Source of the DNA: an uncultured Gemmiger sp.
GTDB taxonomy: Bacteria > Bacillota > Clostridia > Oscillospirales > Ruminococcaceae
Length of the DNA: 64,000 nt
Direction: 5' to 3'
Assembly (NCBI GenBank): GCA_949295035.1
Contig: CASFJO010000031.1
Location: 1-64,000 of the forward strand
Shown: positions 43,916 through 53,100 of the stretch, piece by piece
How the letters are laid out: every line of letters begins with the position of its first letter
Numbering within the stretch: position 1 is the stretch's first letter
The notes under the pieces: generated by a model
The model's database searches: none
Told to the model about the DNA's origin: nothing
What the model saw: only the letters and a program-made list of their open reading frames with translations
Program-made: the position numbers and the translations under genes

Positions 43916-45229
43916 ATGTGGCTTTACGACACGACCGTCTATCAGATCTACCCGCTGGGCCTGTGCGGCGCGCCCGCCCAAAACGACGGGCAGACGGTGC
44001 CCCGCATCCGCCGGCTGGAGGCCTGGGCGCCGCACATCGCGGCCCTGGGCTGCGGCGCGGTGCTGCTCAATCCGGTGTTCCAGAGCGACGCCCACGGCTA
44101 CGACACCCGGGACTACACGACCCTGGATTGCCGGCTGGGTACCAATGAGGATCTGGCGGCGGTCTGCAAGACCTTCCATGACGCGGGCCTGCGGGTGCTG
44201 CTGGATGGGGTGTTCAACCATGTGGGCCGGGGATTCTGGGCCTTTGAGGATGTGCGCCGCAACCGGGAGGCCAGCCCCTACAAGGACTGGTTCCACATCG
44301 ACTTCGGCGGCAATACCGACAAAAACGACGGCTTCTGGTACGAGGGCTGGGAGGGTCACAACGACCTGGTCAAGCTGAATCTGCGCAACCCGGCGGTGGT
44401 GGAGCATATCTTCTCGGCCATCCGGGGCTGGGTGGAGCAGTTCGGCATCGACGGCCTGCGGCTGGATGTGGCCTACTGCCTGGACCTGGATTTTCTGCGG
44501 CAGCTGCGCCGGTTCACCGACACCCTCAAGCCGGAGTTTGCCCTGCTGGGCGAGGTGGTGCATGGGGATTACAGCCGGTGGATGAACGACGAGATGTGCC
44601 ACTCGGTCACCAACTACGAGTGCTACAAGGGGCTGTATTCCAGCTTCAATTCCATGAACATGTTCGAGATCGGGCACAGCCTGGCCCGGCAGTTCGGGCC
44701 GGAGCCCTGGACCCTGTACAAGGGCCGGCATCCCTTTTCCTTTGTGGACAACCACGATGTGACCCGCATCGCCAGCATCCTGACGAATCCCGCCCATCTG
44801 CCGCTGGTCTACGGGGTGATGTTCGGGATGCCCGGCGTGCCCGGCGTCTACTACGGCAGCGAGTGGGGCGTTCAGGGCCACAAGACCCCCGGCACCGACG
44901 CGCCGCTGCGCCCGGAGCTGGAGACCCCCCAGTGGAACGCACTCTGCGACGCCATCGCCGCCATGGCGAAGGCCCGCGCCTCCAGCGAGGCGCTGCGGTA
45001 TGGCAGCTACCGGAACGTGGTGCTTACCAACAAGCAGATCATCTTTGAACGGCGCACCGATTCCGAGCGGGTGCTGGTGGCGGTGAACGCCGACGGTGAG
45101 CCCTGGACCGCCCACTTTGACGCGGGCTGCGGCCAGGCGCAGGAACTGCTCACCGGTAGATTGCACGATTTCGGCGGCGGCAGCACCCTGCCTCCGTACA
45201 GCGTGCAGTTCTGGAAGATGGAACGCTAA
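43916..45229 (+). CDS. Alpha-amylase family GH13 glycosidase (maltodextrin-type)
   Basis: 437-aa cytosolic glycosidase, no signal peptide. Starts MWLYDTTVYQIYPLGLCG; conserved regions I DGVFNHVG, II GLRLDVAY (nucleophile Asp184), III LLGEVVHGDY (acid/base Glu213), IV FVDNHDVTR (Asp281). The short (beta/alpha)8 barrel plus small C-terminal domain suggests an intracellular maltodextrin or cyclomaltodextrin hydrolase. AAGGAGAAG precedes the ATG. No transporter or regulator gene neighbours it. Ends at a strong bidirectional terminator. Confidence 0.92.
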   Translation: MWLYDTTVYQIYPLGLCGAPAQNDGQTVPRIRRLEAWAPHIAALGCGAVLLNPVFQSDAHGYDTRDYTTLDCRLGTNEDLAAVCKTFHDAGLRVLLDGVFNHVGRGFWAFEDVRRNREASPYKDWFHIDFGGNTDKNDGFWYEGWEGHNDLVKLNLRNPAVVEHIFSAIRGWVEQFGIDGLRLDVAYCLDLDFLRQLRRFTDTLKPEFALLGEVVHGDYSRWMNDEMCHSVTNYECYKGLYSSFNSMNMFEIGHSLARQFGPEPWTLYKGRHPFSFVDNHDVTRIASILTNPAHLPLVYGVMFGMPGVPGVYYGSEWGVQGHKTPGTDAPLRPELETPQWNALCDAIAAMAKARASSEALRYGSYRNVVLTNKQIIFERRTDSERVLVAVNADGEPWTAHFDAGCGQAQELLTGRLHDFGGGSTLPPYSVQFWKMER

Positions 45230-45247
45230 AAGAAACCAACAAATAAC

Positions 45248-45288
45248 AACAGGGCCGGTGCGTAAACCGTATACGCACCGGCCCTGTT
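45248..45288. terminator. Bidirectional terminator, amylase / mrp
   Basis: Perfect 17-bp stem (45248-45264 with 45272-45288) and 7-base loop between convergent genes; T-rich flanks on either strand. Confidence 0.9.
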
Positions 45289-45305
45289 CCGTTGTTTGTT
45301 CCCGA

Positions 45306-45366
45306 GGGGCCGGAGGCTTCCGGCCCCTGTTTTCCGGGGGGATGGGGGAGACGTTGTCTCCCCCAT
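45306..45366. repeat. Two further perfect hairpins before mrp
   Basis: A 9-bp stem with 4-base loop (45306-45314/45319-45327), followed on the plus strand by TGTTTT, and an 11-bp stem with 3-base loop (45342-45352/45356-45366). With the 45248 terminator they make three stacked hairpins in 120 bases. No coding sequence is seen in this 145-base gap. Confidence 0.7.
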
Positions 45367-45374
45367 ATTGGCCA

Positions 45375-46202
45375 TTACAGCAGCGCCTCTACCGCGTCGG
45401 CGGCGCCGTCCAGGTAATCGCCCTCGAAGGACTCGATCACGCCCTGGTCGGCGTTTTGCGCCAGCTTGGGGTCGATGGGCATCTTGGCCAGCACCTTCAG
45501 CCCGTGTTTCGCGGCCACTTCGTCCACATGGCTCTCGCCAAAGACACTGATCTTCTTGCCGCAGTCCGGGCAGACGATGTAGCTCATGTTCTCCACGATG
45601 CCCAGGATGGGGATGTGCATCATCTCGGCCATCTTCACCGCCTTGGTCACGATCAGGCTCACCAGTTCCTGCGGGCTGGCCACCACGATGATGCCGTCCA
45701 CCGGCAGGGTCTGGAACACGGTCAGCGGCACGTCGCCGGTCCCCGGAGGCATGTCCACAAACAGGAAATCCACATCCTTCCAGATGACCTCCTGCCAAAA
45801 CTGCTTGACGGCCCCGGCGATCACCGGGCCGCGCCATACCACCGGGTCCTCCTCGTTGTCCAGCAGCAGGTTCACGCTCATCACGTCGATGCCGGTGCGG
45901 CTCTTGATGGGCCAGCATCCGTTTTCATCCGCCAGCGCCCGGCCGTGGATGCCGAACAGTTTGGGGATGGAAGGGCCGGTCACGTCCGCGTCCAGCACCC
46001 CCACCGCGTAGTCGCGCCGGCGCAGCAGGGTGGCCAGCATGGCGCTGGTCATGCTCTTGCCCACGCCCCCCTTGCCGCTCACGATGCCGATCACCTTTTT
46101 GATGCGGCTCAGCGGATGGGGCGGCTCGTGCAGGTCCTGGGGCTGGTTGCGGCTGGCGCAGTTGGACGAACAGCTGCTGCAGTCATGGGTACATTCACTC
46201 AT
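45375..46202 (-). CDS. mrp: Mrp/NBP35-type P-loop ATPase, Fe-S carrier
   Basis: 275-aa soluble ATPase thought to bind and hand over iron-sulfur clusters. N-terminal Cys-rich MSECTHDCSSCSSNC resembles the ferredoxin-like end of NBP35-type proteins. Deviant Walker A SGKGGVGKS (42-50), DADVTGPS, FLFVDMPPGTGD, and the cluster-bridging CPDC (about 207-210) are present. A GGGAGAGAG site precedes the ATG. It lies 69 bases after the nucleoside phosphorylase on the same strand. Confidence 0.94.
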   Translation of the reverse strand: MSECTHDCSSCSSNCASRNQPQDLHEPPHPLSRIKKVIGIVSGKGGVGKSMTSAMLATLLRRRDYAVGVLDADVTGPSIPKLFGIHGRALADENGCWPIKSRTGIDVMSVNLLLDNEEDPVVWRGPVIAGAVKQFWQEVIWKDVDFLFVDMPPGTGDVPLTVFQTLPVDGIIVVASPQELVSLIVTKAVKMAEMMHIPILGIVENMSYIVCPDCGKKISVFGESHVDEVAAKHGLKVLAKMPIDPKLAQNADQGVIESFEGDYLDGAADAVEALL

Positions 46203-46271
46203 GGTTTACTCTCTCCCTTTTTGTGCATTGGGTCTTTTTATTGATTGCGGCCGAACGGCCGGGAAAACCGG

Positions 46272-47084
46272 TCAAACCCGAGCCACGAACCCGGTCACCA
46301 GCCGTTCCAGCACCCGGGCGCGGCGGTTGGCGATCTCGATCACCTCGTCCCCGTCCAGCTTTTTCTTTTCGATGCCGGCGGCCATGTTGGTGATCAGGCT
46401 CAGCGCCACCGCGGGCAGGCCGCAGTGGGCCGCCGCGATGGCTTCGGGCACGGTGCTCATGCCCACCGCGTCGGCCCCCAGGATGCGGAACGCCCGGATC
46501 TCCGCCGGGGTCTCGTAGCTGGGGCCCATATAGCCCAGATAGACGCCGGTGCGCAGGGCCACCCCCTGCTCGGCGGCAACCTGCGCCAGCAGCGCCCGCA
46601 GCGCCGGGTCGTAGGCGGTGGACATGTCGCAGAAGCGCGGGCCCACGCTGTCGTCGTTGGGGCCTGTCAGGGGATTGGCCCCCATAAAGTTGATGTGGTC
46701 CTCGATCAGCATCAGATCGCCCACCGAGAAATTCAGGTTCACGCCGCCGGCCGCGTTGGTCAGCACCAGGGCACGCGCCCCCAGCGCCTTCAGCACCCGC
46801 ACAGGAAACGCGATCTCCTGCATGGTGTGGCCCTCATAAACGTGCAGCCGCCCCTGCATGCAGATCACGGCCTTGCCGCCCAGCTGCCCGGCCACAAACC
46901 GCCCGGCGTGCCCCGGCGCGGTGGATGCCTTGAATCCCGGGATCTCGCCGTAGGGCAGGTATACCGGCTGTTCGATCTTGTCGGCCAGACCGCCCAGGCC
47001 GCTGCCCAGCACGATGGCCACCTCCGGGTCAAAGCCCAGCCGCTGCCGGATCAGGGCGGCCGCGGCGTCGATGGTTTGCCGCAT
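46272..47084 (-). CDS. punA: Purine nucleoside phosphorylase (PNP, trimeric type)
   Basis: 270-aa enzyme splitting guanosine/inosine with phosphate in purine salvage. IVLGSGLGGLAD (phosphate loop), CMQGRLHVYEGH, LTNAAGGVN, YMGPSYETPAE, and DAVGMSTVPEAIAA (base-binding Glu region) identify the high-specificity trimeric family. Longer in-frame starts extend through the promoter; ATG 47084 follows AAGGAG by 8 bases. Divergent from vanY. Confidence 0.95.
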   Translation of the reverse strand: MRQTIDAAAALIRQRLGFDPEVAIVLGSGLGGLADKIEQPVYLPYGEIPGFKASTAPGHAGRFVAGQLGGKAVICMQGRLHVYEGHTMQEIAFPVRVLKALGARALVLTNAAGGVNLNFSVGDLMLIEDHINFMGANPLTGPNDDSVGPRFCDMSTAYDPALRALLAQVAAEQGVALRTGVYLGYMGPSYETPAEIRAFRILGADAVGMSTVPEAIAAAHCGLPAVALSLITNMAAGIEKKKLDGDEVIEIANRRARVLERLVTGFVARV

Positions 47085-47136
47085 AATCAGGCTCCTTTCC
47101 TGCTTCGCCGGGAATCCGGCGTTTGTATACCGCTTT

Positions 47137-47165
47137 AGTATACCACAAACTTTTCCGGGTGACAA
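47137..47165 (-). promoter_or_regulatory. punA promoter with overlapping dyad
   Basis: Minus strand: TTGTCA (47165-47160), 17-base spacer, TATACT (47142-47137) with extended TGG. The region 47121-47150 is an imperfect inverted repeat (GTTTG-TATAC ... GTATA-CCA-CAAAC) spanning the -10, which could be an operator. Confidence 0.75.
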
Positions 47166-47242
47166 TCCGGCCGCCGCGGCGGGAAAAATGTGAAATTTCC
47201 GGGTTTTTTCGCCGGGATATTTCGCCCGGGCCAACCCAGCGG

Positions 47243-47271
47243 TTTACAGCCCGGTCCGGATTTTGTATAAT
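47243..47271 (+). promoter_or_regulatory. vanY promoter
   Basis: TTTACA (47243-47248), 17-base spacer, TATAAT (47266-47271). A small 6-bp hairpin (47282-47298) followed by TTT lies in the leader; too weak to call a terminator. Confidence 0.75.
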
Positions 47272-47348
47272 AATAGGAAAGACCCGCCCGGTGCGGGTTT
47301 TGCATCGCGGAGCCCCGCTGTGGCCCCGCAAGGGAGGCGTTTGAATCC

Positions 47349-48293
47349 ATGGCTCAGGATCGCAGACCATCCGGCGCGCCGCCGCGCCGCATGCCGCTCA
47401 GTCCGGCGGCCCGCCGCGCCGCCGCGGCCCGGCGCCGCAAACGCATCCGCCGCAACCGCATCCTGTTCGGGCTGGCTGTGCTGGCGGTGGTGCTTGTGGT
47501 CGTGCTGGGGATACGGGCCCTGTTCTCGCTGACGGCGGACAAGCCGGATGGCAGTTCCGCGCCGGATTCCTCGTTTTCCGGCAGCGAACCCGCCGGCAGC
47601 GAACCCGCCGCCACCCCGGAATCCGCCGCCACCACCAGCGTGGACTTTACTGACGCGCGGATGATCCTGGTCAACAACAATATGGCCCTGCCCGACGGTT
47701 ATACCGTGGAGACGCAGGTGGCCGACGAGGCCACCGGCAAAGAACTGCAGACCGAGGCGGCCCAGTCATTTGCCGCCATGCAGGCGGCCGCCGAGCTGGA
47801 GGGGGTCAGCCTGATCCTGCAGTCCGGCTACCGGTCGGTGGAGTACCAGCAGGGATTGTTTGACCAGCAGGTGGAAAAAATGATCAAGACGGGCCTGAAC
47901 GAGGAGGAGGCCAAAGAGCAGGCCAAGACGGTGGTGGCGGTGCCCGGCTATTCCGAACACAACACCGGCTACGCCGCCGATATCCTCACCGAAAGCTACC
48001 GGATCATGGATTCCGGCTTCGCCGACACCGACGCCTACGCCTGGCTGGTGAAGCACGCCGCCGAGTACGGCTTTATCGCGCGGTATCCGGAGGATAAATC
48101 CGCCATCACCGGGATCATCTTTGAGCCCTGGCACTGGCGGTATGTGGGGGCGGAGAACGCCGCCGCCATCCAGGCATCCGGCCTGTGTCTGGAGGAGTTT
48201 TGGGCCACCTACGGGGCATCCGCTCAGGCCACCCCGGCGCCGGAAAGCGGGTCCGCCTCTTCCGACGCGGGTTCCGCCTCCTCGGCTGCCTGA
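47349..48293 (+). CDS. D,D-carboxypeptidase of VanY / M15B family
   Basis: 314-aa secreted, membrane-anchored zinc peptidase trimming D-Ala from peptidoglycan stems. Basic N-terminus, one helix (LFGLAVLAVVLVVVLGIRALF), a Ser/Pro/Glu linker, then the M15B domain: SGYRSVEYQ, SEHNTGYAADI (zinc His and Asp) and EPWHWRYVG (catalytic Glu and zinc His). Low-complexity Ser/Ala tail. Housekeeping wall enzyme; no vancomycin cluster is nearby. Own promoter and terminator. Confidence 0.92.
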   Translation: MAQDRRPSGAPPRRMPLSPAARRAAAARRRKRIRRNRILFGLAVLAVVLVVVLGIRALFSLTADKPDGSSAPDSSFSGSEPAGSEPAATPESAATTSVDFTDARMILVNNNMALPDGYTVETQVADEATGKELQTEAAQSFAAMQAAAELEGVSLILQSGYRSVEYQQGLFDQQVEKMIKTGLNEEEAKEQAKTVVAVPGYSEHNTGYAADILTESYRIMDSGFADTDAYAWLVKHAAEYGFIARYPEDKSAITGIIFEPWHWRYVGAENAAAIQASGLCLEEFWATYGASAQATPAPESGSASSDAGSASSAA

Positions 48294-48308
48294 AATCCGC
48301 CGTTCCCG

Positions 48309-48335
48309 ACGCCGGTGCGCCGCCCCGGCGTTTTT
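48309..48335 (+). terminator. vanY terminator
   Basis: 7-bp stem (48309-48315 with 48325-48331), 9-base loop, followed by TTTTT. Confidence 0.75.
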
Positions 48336-48387
48336 GTCCTGCCGTGAGGAACGCAACAATTTTTACCTTTAAGAGGAGCAAACGCAA

Positions 48388-49668
48388 GTGGAACGTATCA
48401 TGCTGGCGCCCGGCGTGTATCTGAACACGATCGACGCGCAAAAATTCAACCGCTGCAGGCTCAGCCTGCACTTCCGGTTCCCGGCCAGCCGTGCCCGGGC
48501 CACCGCTCATGCCCTGCTGCCGCTGGTGCTGGACCGGGGCTACGCCGATTGCCCGGATATGACTGAACTCTCCCGCCGGCTGGCCGGTCTGTACGGGGCC
48601 GATCTGTCGGTGAATCTCACCGCGAACGGGGCCGACCGGGTGTTGTCGGTGGGCATCACGGGCATCCGGGACGCCTTTGCCCTGGAAGGAGAGGACCTCA
48701 CCGCCCAGTACGCCGCGATCGCACTGGGTGTGGCCTTCCGCCCCTATCTGGTCAACGGCTGCTTTGATCCGGAGGCGGTGGAGATCGAAAAAGACAAGCT
48801 GAAAAAACGGCTGCAGGCCGAGATCAACGACAAACGGCTGTACTGTGTGCGGCAGGCCCGCCGCAAATTCTATGGCGACGCCCCGGAAGGCATCGAGCGG
48901 GACGGTTATCTGGAGGAGGTGCCCGGTGTGACCCCCGCCGAACTGTATGAGGCCTACCAGGAGATCCTGCGCACCGCCACCCTGGATGTGATGGTGCTGG
49001 GGGCCGATCCGGCGGCAGTCTGCACCCAGCTGGAACAGGCGCTGGCCGGGATCGGGCGGGCCCCCGCGGCCCTGTCCGGGCCCAGCGCACAGCCCCGGGC
49101 CCTGCCCCGGCATTTTGCGGAAAAGCTGCCCGGCGTCACCCAGGCGAAACTCTGCATGCTCTTTACCAGCGCCGCGCCGCTGGAGGCGGAGGAGATCGAT
49201 GTCTGCCGCCTGGCCATGAGCCTGTTCGGCGGTTCGGACCGCAGCCGGCTGTTCCTGAACGTGCGGGAAAAGCAGAGCTTGTGCTATTATTGCGGTTCCA
49301 CCCTGCAGAGCATGGTGGGCTGCATGACGGTGGACAGCGGGGTGGAGCCCGCCAAGGCCGAGCAGGCCCAGGCGGCCATCCTGTCCGAACTGGACCGGCT
49401 CTGCACCGGCCCCATTGAAGACGAGGAACTGGAGGACTGCCGCCGCGGCCTGCTCAGCGGGCTGGAATCGGTGGCGGACAGCCTCTCCGGTTTGGAAAAC
49501 TGGTATTATATGGAGATCTGCCGGGGCGGCGAGGTGCGCACCCCGGCCCAGTCCGCCGCCCGGCTGCGGGCGGTCACCCGGGATCAGGTGCGCGCGCTGC
49601 TGGCCCGGTTCAGCTTCTCGGTGGCCTATCTGGTCACCAGCCCGGAAGGAGGCGCTGACCATGCGTGA
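48388..49668 (+). CDS. ymfF: M16-family protein YmfF (EF-P aminopentanol modification-associated)
   Basis: 426-aa peptidase-like M16 protein lacking the HxxEH zinc motif: the matching region reads HALLPLVLDRGYADCPDM. It therefore looks like the inactive half of a heterodimer with the next gene. In Bacillus the ymfF/ymfH products are linked to maturation of 5-aminopentanol on EF-P Lys32. GTG start preceded by AAGAGGAG. Stop overlaps the next ATG by 8 bases. Confidence 0.88.
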   Translation: MERIMLAPGVYLNTIDAQKFNRCRLSLHFRFPASRARATAHALLPLVLDRGYADCPDMTELSRRLAGLYGADLSVNLTANGADRVLSVGITGIRDAFALEGEDLTAQYAAIALGVAFRPYLVNGCFDPEAVEIEKDKLKKRLQAEINDKRLYCVRQARRKFYGDAPEGIERDGYLEEVPGVTPAELYEAYQEILRTATLDVMVLGADPAAVCTQLEQALAGIGRAPAALSGPSAQPRALPRHFAEKLPGVTQAKLCMLFTSAAPLEAEEIDVCRLAMSLFGGSDRSRLFLNVREKQSLCYYCGSTLQSMVGCMTVDSGVEPAKAEQAQAAILSELDRLCTGPIEDEELEDCRRGLLSGLESVADSLSGLENWYYMEICRGGEVRTPAQSAARLRAVTRDQVRALLARFSFSVAYLVTSPEGGADHA

Positions 49669-50965
49669 TCTGCCCCAGGCGCTCAAGAGCGCCGCCGCCT
49701 GCGAGAGCAAGGTGCTGCCCAGCGGGCTGACCCTGCTGGCCAAGCCCATGCCGGGTTACACCGGCGCCCATGCAATCTACGCCACCCGGTTCGGCTCCAC
49801 CGACGCCAGCTTTACGCTGGATAAACACGACGGACGCGGCCCCGTGCGGATCGACCTGCCTGCCGGCGTGGCCCATTTTCTGGAGCACAAGATGTTCGAG
49901 AGCGAGGAGGGGGATGCCTTTGCCCTCTATGCCAAGACCGGCGCCAACGCCAACGCCTATACCAGCTTTGACCGCACCAGTTATATCTTTACGGCCACCG
50001 GCAAGATCGACGAGAGCCTGGATGTGCTGCTGGGCATGGTGGGCAAACCCTACTTTACCGAGGAGACCATCGCCAAGGAGCAGGGCATCATCGGCCAGGA
50101 GATCCGCATGTACGACGACAGCGCCGACTGGCGGCTGCTCACCGGCCTGTGCCAGTGCCTGTACGCGGCCCATCCGGTGCGCAGCGATATCGCCGGTACG
50201 GCGGAGAGCATTGCGCAGATCACCCCGGCGATGCTGTACGCCTGCGCCGACGCCTTCTACCAGCCGGCCAACATGGTGCTGGCCGCAGCGGGCAACATCA
50301 CGATGGAGCGGCTGGAGGCCGCCTGTGCCCGGGCCGGGCTGGATAAGCCCCGGCAGCCTTTTGCGGTGGAGCGTATCCGGGCGGAGGAGGGCCCGGCCGT
50401 TGCCCGGCAGCGGCTGGAGTTCTCCATGCCGGTGGCCAAGCCCTGCATCGGCATCGGTTTCAAGGAGGCCCCGCTGCCGGACGGATTGGCCGGGCTGCGG
50501 GGGCGCATCGTCTGCGACCTGCTCACCGAGTTGATCGTGGGCGGCACCACCCCGCTCTATCGCCGCCTTTACGACGAGGGGCTGGTGAACCCGGAGTTTG
50601 ACGGGGACTTTCTGGCGCTGGACGGCTGCCTGTGCATCCTTTTCACCGGCGAGAGCGACGAGCCCGAGCGGGTCAAAGAGATGCTGCTGGATGAGATCGA
50701 CCGGCTGCGGGCCGAAGGGGTGGACGAGGAGCTGTTCCGCCTGAACAAGAATCGCATGTACGGCGAACTGATCCAGGATCTGGAACAGATCGAGGATACC
50801 GCCGGCGCGCTGGCCAACAGTTTTTTGCACGGGTATACGGTGTACGACGAACTGCAGGCGCTGGCCAACCTGACCAAACAGGATGTGGACGACGCGCTGC
50901 AGACCATGCTGAGCCGGGAACGCTGCGCCACGGTTCTCATCCATCCCACGGAGGTAGACCGATGA
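49661..50965 (+). CDS. ymfH: M16-family zinc protease YmfH (EF-P aminopentanol modification-associated)
   Basis: 434-aa active-type M16 peptidase. Zinc motif HFLEHKMF (His-x-x-Glu-His) around residue 72, downstream Glu in EETIAKEQGIIGQEI. The C-terminal half has the RxxxR-like pattern GGTTPLYRRLYDEGL. Partner of ymfF. ATG 49661 is preceded by AAGGAGG; the longer reading frame back to 49415 overlaps ymfF. Next gene lgt overlaps by 4 bases. Confidence 0.9.
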   Translation: MRDLPQALKSAAACESKVLPSGLTLLAKPMPGYTGAHAIYATRFGSTDASFTLDKHDGRGPVRIDLPAGVAHFLEHKMFESEEGDAFALYAKTGANANAYTSFDRTSYIFTATGKIDESLDVLLGMVGKPYFTEETIAKEQGIIGQEIRMYDDSADWRLLTGLCQCLYAAHPVRSDIAGTAESIAQITPAMLYACADAFYQPANMVLAAAGNITMERLEAACARAGLDKPRQPFAVERIRAEEGPAVARQRLEFSMPVAKPCIGIGFKEAPLPDGLAGLRGRIVCDLLTELIVGGTTPLYRRLYDEGLVNPEFDGDFLALDGCLCILFTGESDEPERVKEMLLDEIDRLRAEGVDEELFRLNKNRMYGELIQDLEQIEDTAGALANSFLHGYTVYDELQALANLTKQDVDDALQTMLSRERCATVLIHPTEVDR

Positions 50966-52095
50966 CCAATCTTGTGGAGTTTCCCGGCCTGGGCCTGGAA
51001 TTTACCATCGACCGGGTGGCCTTTACCATCGGCAACATGCCCATCTACTGGTACGGCGTGATCATCGCCGCCGGCCTGTTGCTGGCAGTGGCTTTCGGGA
51101 TGTACTACGCGCCGGATTTCGGCATCGACAAGGACCGGTTCATGGACGTGATCCTGATCGGCGGTGTGCTGGCCATCGCCAGCGCCCGGGTCTACTATGT
51201 GATCTTCGCGCCGTTCCGCTACGAAAGCCTGTGGGACATGATCAACCTGCGGGACGGCGGCCTGGCCATCTACGGCGCCGTGATCGGCGCGGCGGTGTTC
51301 GGCGGCCTGGCCTGCCGCTGGCGGCGCCTGCCGCTGCTGCGGGTGTTCGACGTGGTGAGCATGGGCTTTCTGATCGGGCAGGGGATGGGCCGTTGGGGCA
51401 ACTTCTTCAATCAGGAGGCTTTTGGCACCAATACCACCCTGCCCTGGGGCATGTACAGCGCCGCTACACAGAGTTATCTGGAACGTACCCAGGCCGAACT
51501 GGCCGCCCAGGGGGTGACGGTGGACCCGTCCCTTCCGGTGCATCCCACCTTTTTGTACGAGAGCATCTGGTGCTTTGTGGGGCTGGCTTTGCTGTGGCGG
51601 CACATGAAAAAGCGCCGCTTTGACGGAGAACTGGCCCTGTGGTACGCCGCCTGGTACGGCGCGGGGCGGTTCTGGATCGAGGGGCTGCGCACCGATTCCC
51701 TGATGACACCCTTCTTCGGGCTGCGGGTCAGCCAGGTGGTGGCGCTGGTGAGCGTGGTGGCGGCCCTGATCCTGCTGGTGGTGCTGCGCCGCCGGTTTGC
51801 CGGGCGGGAATATCGCATCCCCCTGGCGGTGGACCTGACCCGGCAGACCGCCTGGGCCCGCGCCTGGAAGGCCCACACCGGCGAGACCTGGGTCCCCGGC
51901 GAGGTACAGAGCCTGCCCGCCTCGGCCTCCCACGCCGAGTTTGCGGCGGCTACCAAACGAATGAACGAGGAGCGGTTCGATCTGAGCCGCATCGAAACGG
52001 CGGTAAAAGAATGGCGTGCGGCGCAGGACGCCGAAGCCTCCGCCCCGGATCAGGAGCCGAAAGGAGAGCAGAGCGATGGCGGCACGGATCATTGA
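50962..52095 (+). CDS. lgt: Prolipoprotein diacylglyceryl transferase with C-terminal extension
   Basis: 377-aa membrane enzyme that puts diacylglycerol from phosphatidylglycerol on the lipobox Cys. [32 protein letters not shown] (with conserved Gly/Tyr), the Lgt signature [17 protein letters not shown] and the final helix pair [13 protein letters not shown] are present. Typical Lgt ends near residue 285; about 90 more cytosolic residues ([18 protein letters not shown]...) follow, unidentified. Overlaps folD by 20 bases. Confidence 0.95.
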   Translation: MTNLVEFPGLGLEFTIDRVAFTIGNMPIYWYGVIIAAGLLLAVAFGMYYAPDFGIDKDRFMDVILIGGVLAIASARVYYVIFAPFRYESLWDMINLRDGGLAIYGAVIGAAVFGGLACRWRRLPLLRVFDVVSMGFLIGQGMGRWGNFFNQEAFGTNTTLPWGMYSAATQSYLERTQAELAAQGVTVDPSLPVHPTFLYESIWCFVGLALLWRHMKKRRFDGELALWYAAWYGAGRFWIEGLRTDSLMTPFFGLRVSQVVALVSVVAALILLVVLRRRFAGREYRIPLAVDLTRQTAWARAWKAHTGETWVPGEVQSLPASASHAEFAAATKRMNEERFDLSRIETAVKEWRAAQDAEASAPDQEPKGEQSDGGTDH

Positions 52096-52924
52096 CGGAA
52101 AAGCGCTGGCCGCGCAGGTAAAGGCGCGGGTGCGAGCCGGCGTGGAGGAATGTGTGCGGCAGGGGGTGCAGCCCTGCCTGGCGGTGCTGCTGGTGGGGGA
52201 CGACCCGGCCAGCGCGGTCTATGTGCGGGGCAAGGCCAGGGACTGTGAAGAGTGCGGTATCCGCAGCCTGGTGGAACGGCTGCCCGCCGACACCACCCAG
52301 GCGGCGCTGCTGGCCCGGCTGGCGGTGCTGGCCGCCGATGACAGCGTGCATGGCATCCTGGTGCAGCTGCCCCTGCCCGCCCAGATCGACGAACGGGCGG
52401 TGATCGAGGCCATCCCCCCCGAAAAAGACGTGGACGGCTTTACCCCCGTGAACGTGGGCCGGATGCTGATCGGGGAGAAATGCTTTTTGCCCTGTACCCC
52501 CGCGGGCTGCATTGAGATGCTGGACGCCGCCGGGGTAGACCCAGCGGGCAAGCGGGCGGTGGTGATCGGCCGCAGCAACATCGTGGGCAAGCCGGCGGCC
52601 ATGCTGCTGCTGGCCCGCAACGCCACCGTCACTATATGCCACAGCCGGACAAAAGACCTGGTGTCGATCTGTGCCGGGGCCGACATCCTGGTGGCGGCGG
52701 TGGGCCGGCCCGGATTTGTCACCGGCGATATGATCAAGCCCGGCGCGGCGGTGATCGACGTGGGCATCAACCGGGACGAAAACGGCAAACTCTGCGGCGA
52801 TGTGGATTTTGCCGCCGCGGCCGAAAAGGCCGGCTGCATCACCCCGGTGCCCGGCGGCGTGGGGCTGATGACCCGGGCCATGCTCATGGTCAATACCCTG
52901 CAGGCGGCCCGCAACACCCTTTGA
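52076..52924 (+). CDS. folD: Bifunctional methylene-THF dehydrogenase / methenyl-THF cyclohydrolase
   Basis: 282-aa folate enzyme interconverting methylene-, methenyl- and formyl-THF with [20 protein letters not shown] contains the catalytic Tyr/Lys, [30 protein letters not shown], and the NADP site [16 protein letters not shown]. Ends [22 protein letters not shown] 52076, AAAGGAG 9 bases upstream, lies inside the end of lgt. Confidence 0.97.
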   Translation: MAARIIDGKALAAQVKARVRAGVEECVRQGVQPCLAVLLVGDDPASAVYVRGKARDCEECGIRSLVERLPADTTQAALLARLAVLAADDSVHGILVQLPLPAQIDERAVIEAIPPEKDVDGFTPVNVGRMLIGEKCFLPCTPAGCIEMLDAAGVDPAGKRAVVIGRSNIVGKPAAMLLLARNATVTICHSRTKDLVSICAGADILVAAVGRPGFVTGDMIKPGAAVIDVGINRDENGKLCGDVDFAAAAEKAGCITPVPGGVGLMTRAMLMVNTLQAARNTL

Positions 52925-52985
52925 GCCTTTTTGCGGCGCAGCCGGTCAAACCGCCTGAAACCGCGAAAAAATCCCGATTTTCCTC

Positions 52986-53014
52986 TTGCAATCGGCCGGG
53001 GGTTGTGGTATAGT
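52986..53014 (+). promoter_or_regulatory. rplU promoter
   Basis: TTGCAA (52986-52991), 17-base spacer, TATAGT (53009-53014) with extended TGG. Confidence 0.82.
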
Positions 53015-53020
53015 AGTAAG

Positions 53021-53098
53021 GCCGCATGGTCTGGGCTCGGCAAGTGGTGCGCGCACCCGCCCTAGGTACCAGCGAGTCTCAAAGAAATGAGGATACCA
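53021..53098 (+). ncRNA. Structured 5' leader of rplU (possible L21 leader)
   Basis: The roughly 80-base leader before rplU contains a perfect 5-bp self-complementary hairpin (GGTGCGCGCACC, 53046-53057) and flanking GGGC/GCCC complementarity. In Firmicutes a conserved autoregulatory RNA lies at this place before the rplU operon. I recognise position and structure only, not a consensus match. Confidence 0.3.
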
Positions 53099-53100
53099 AT

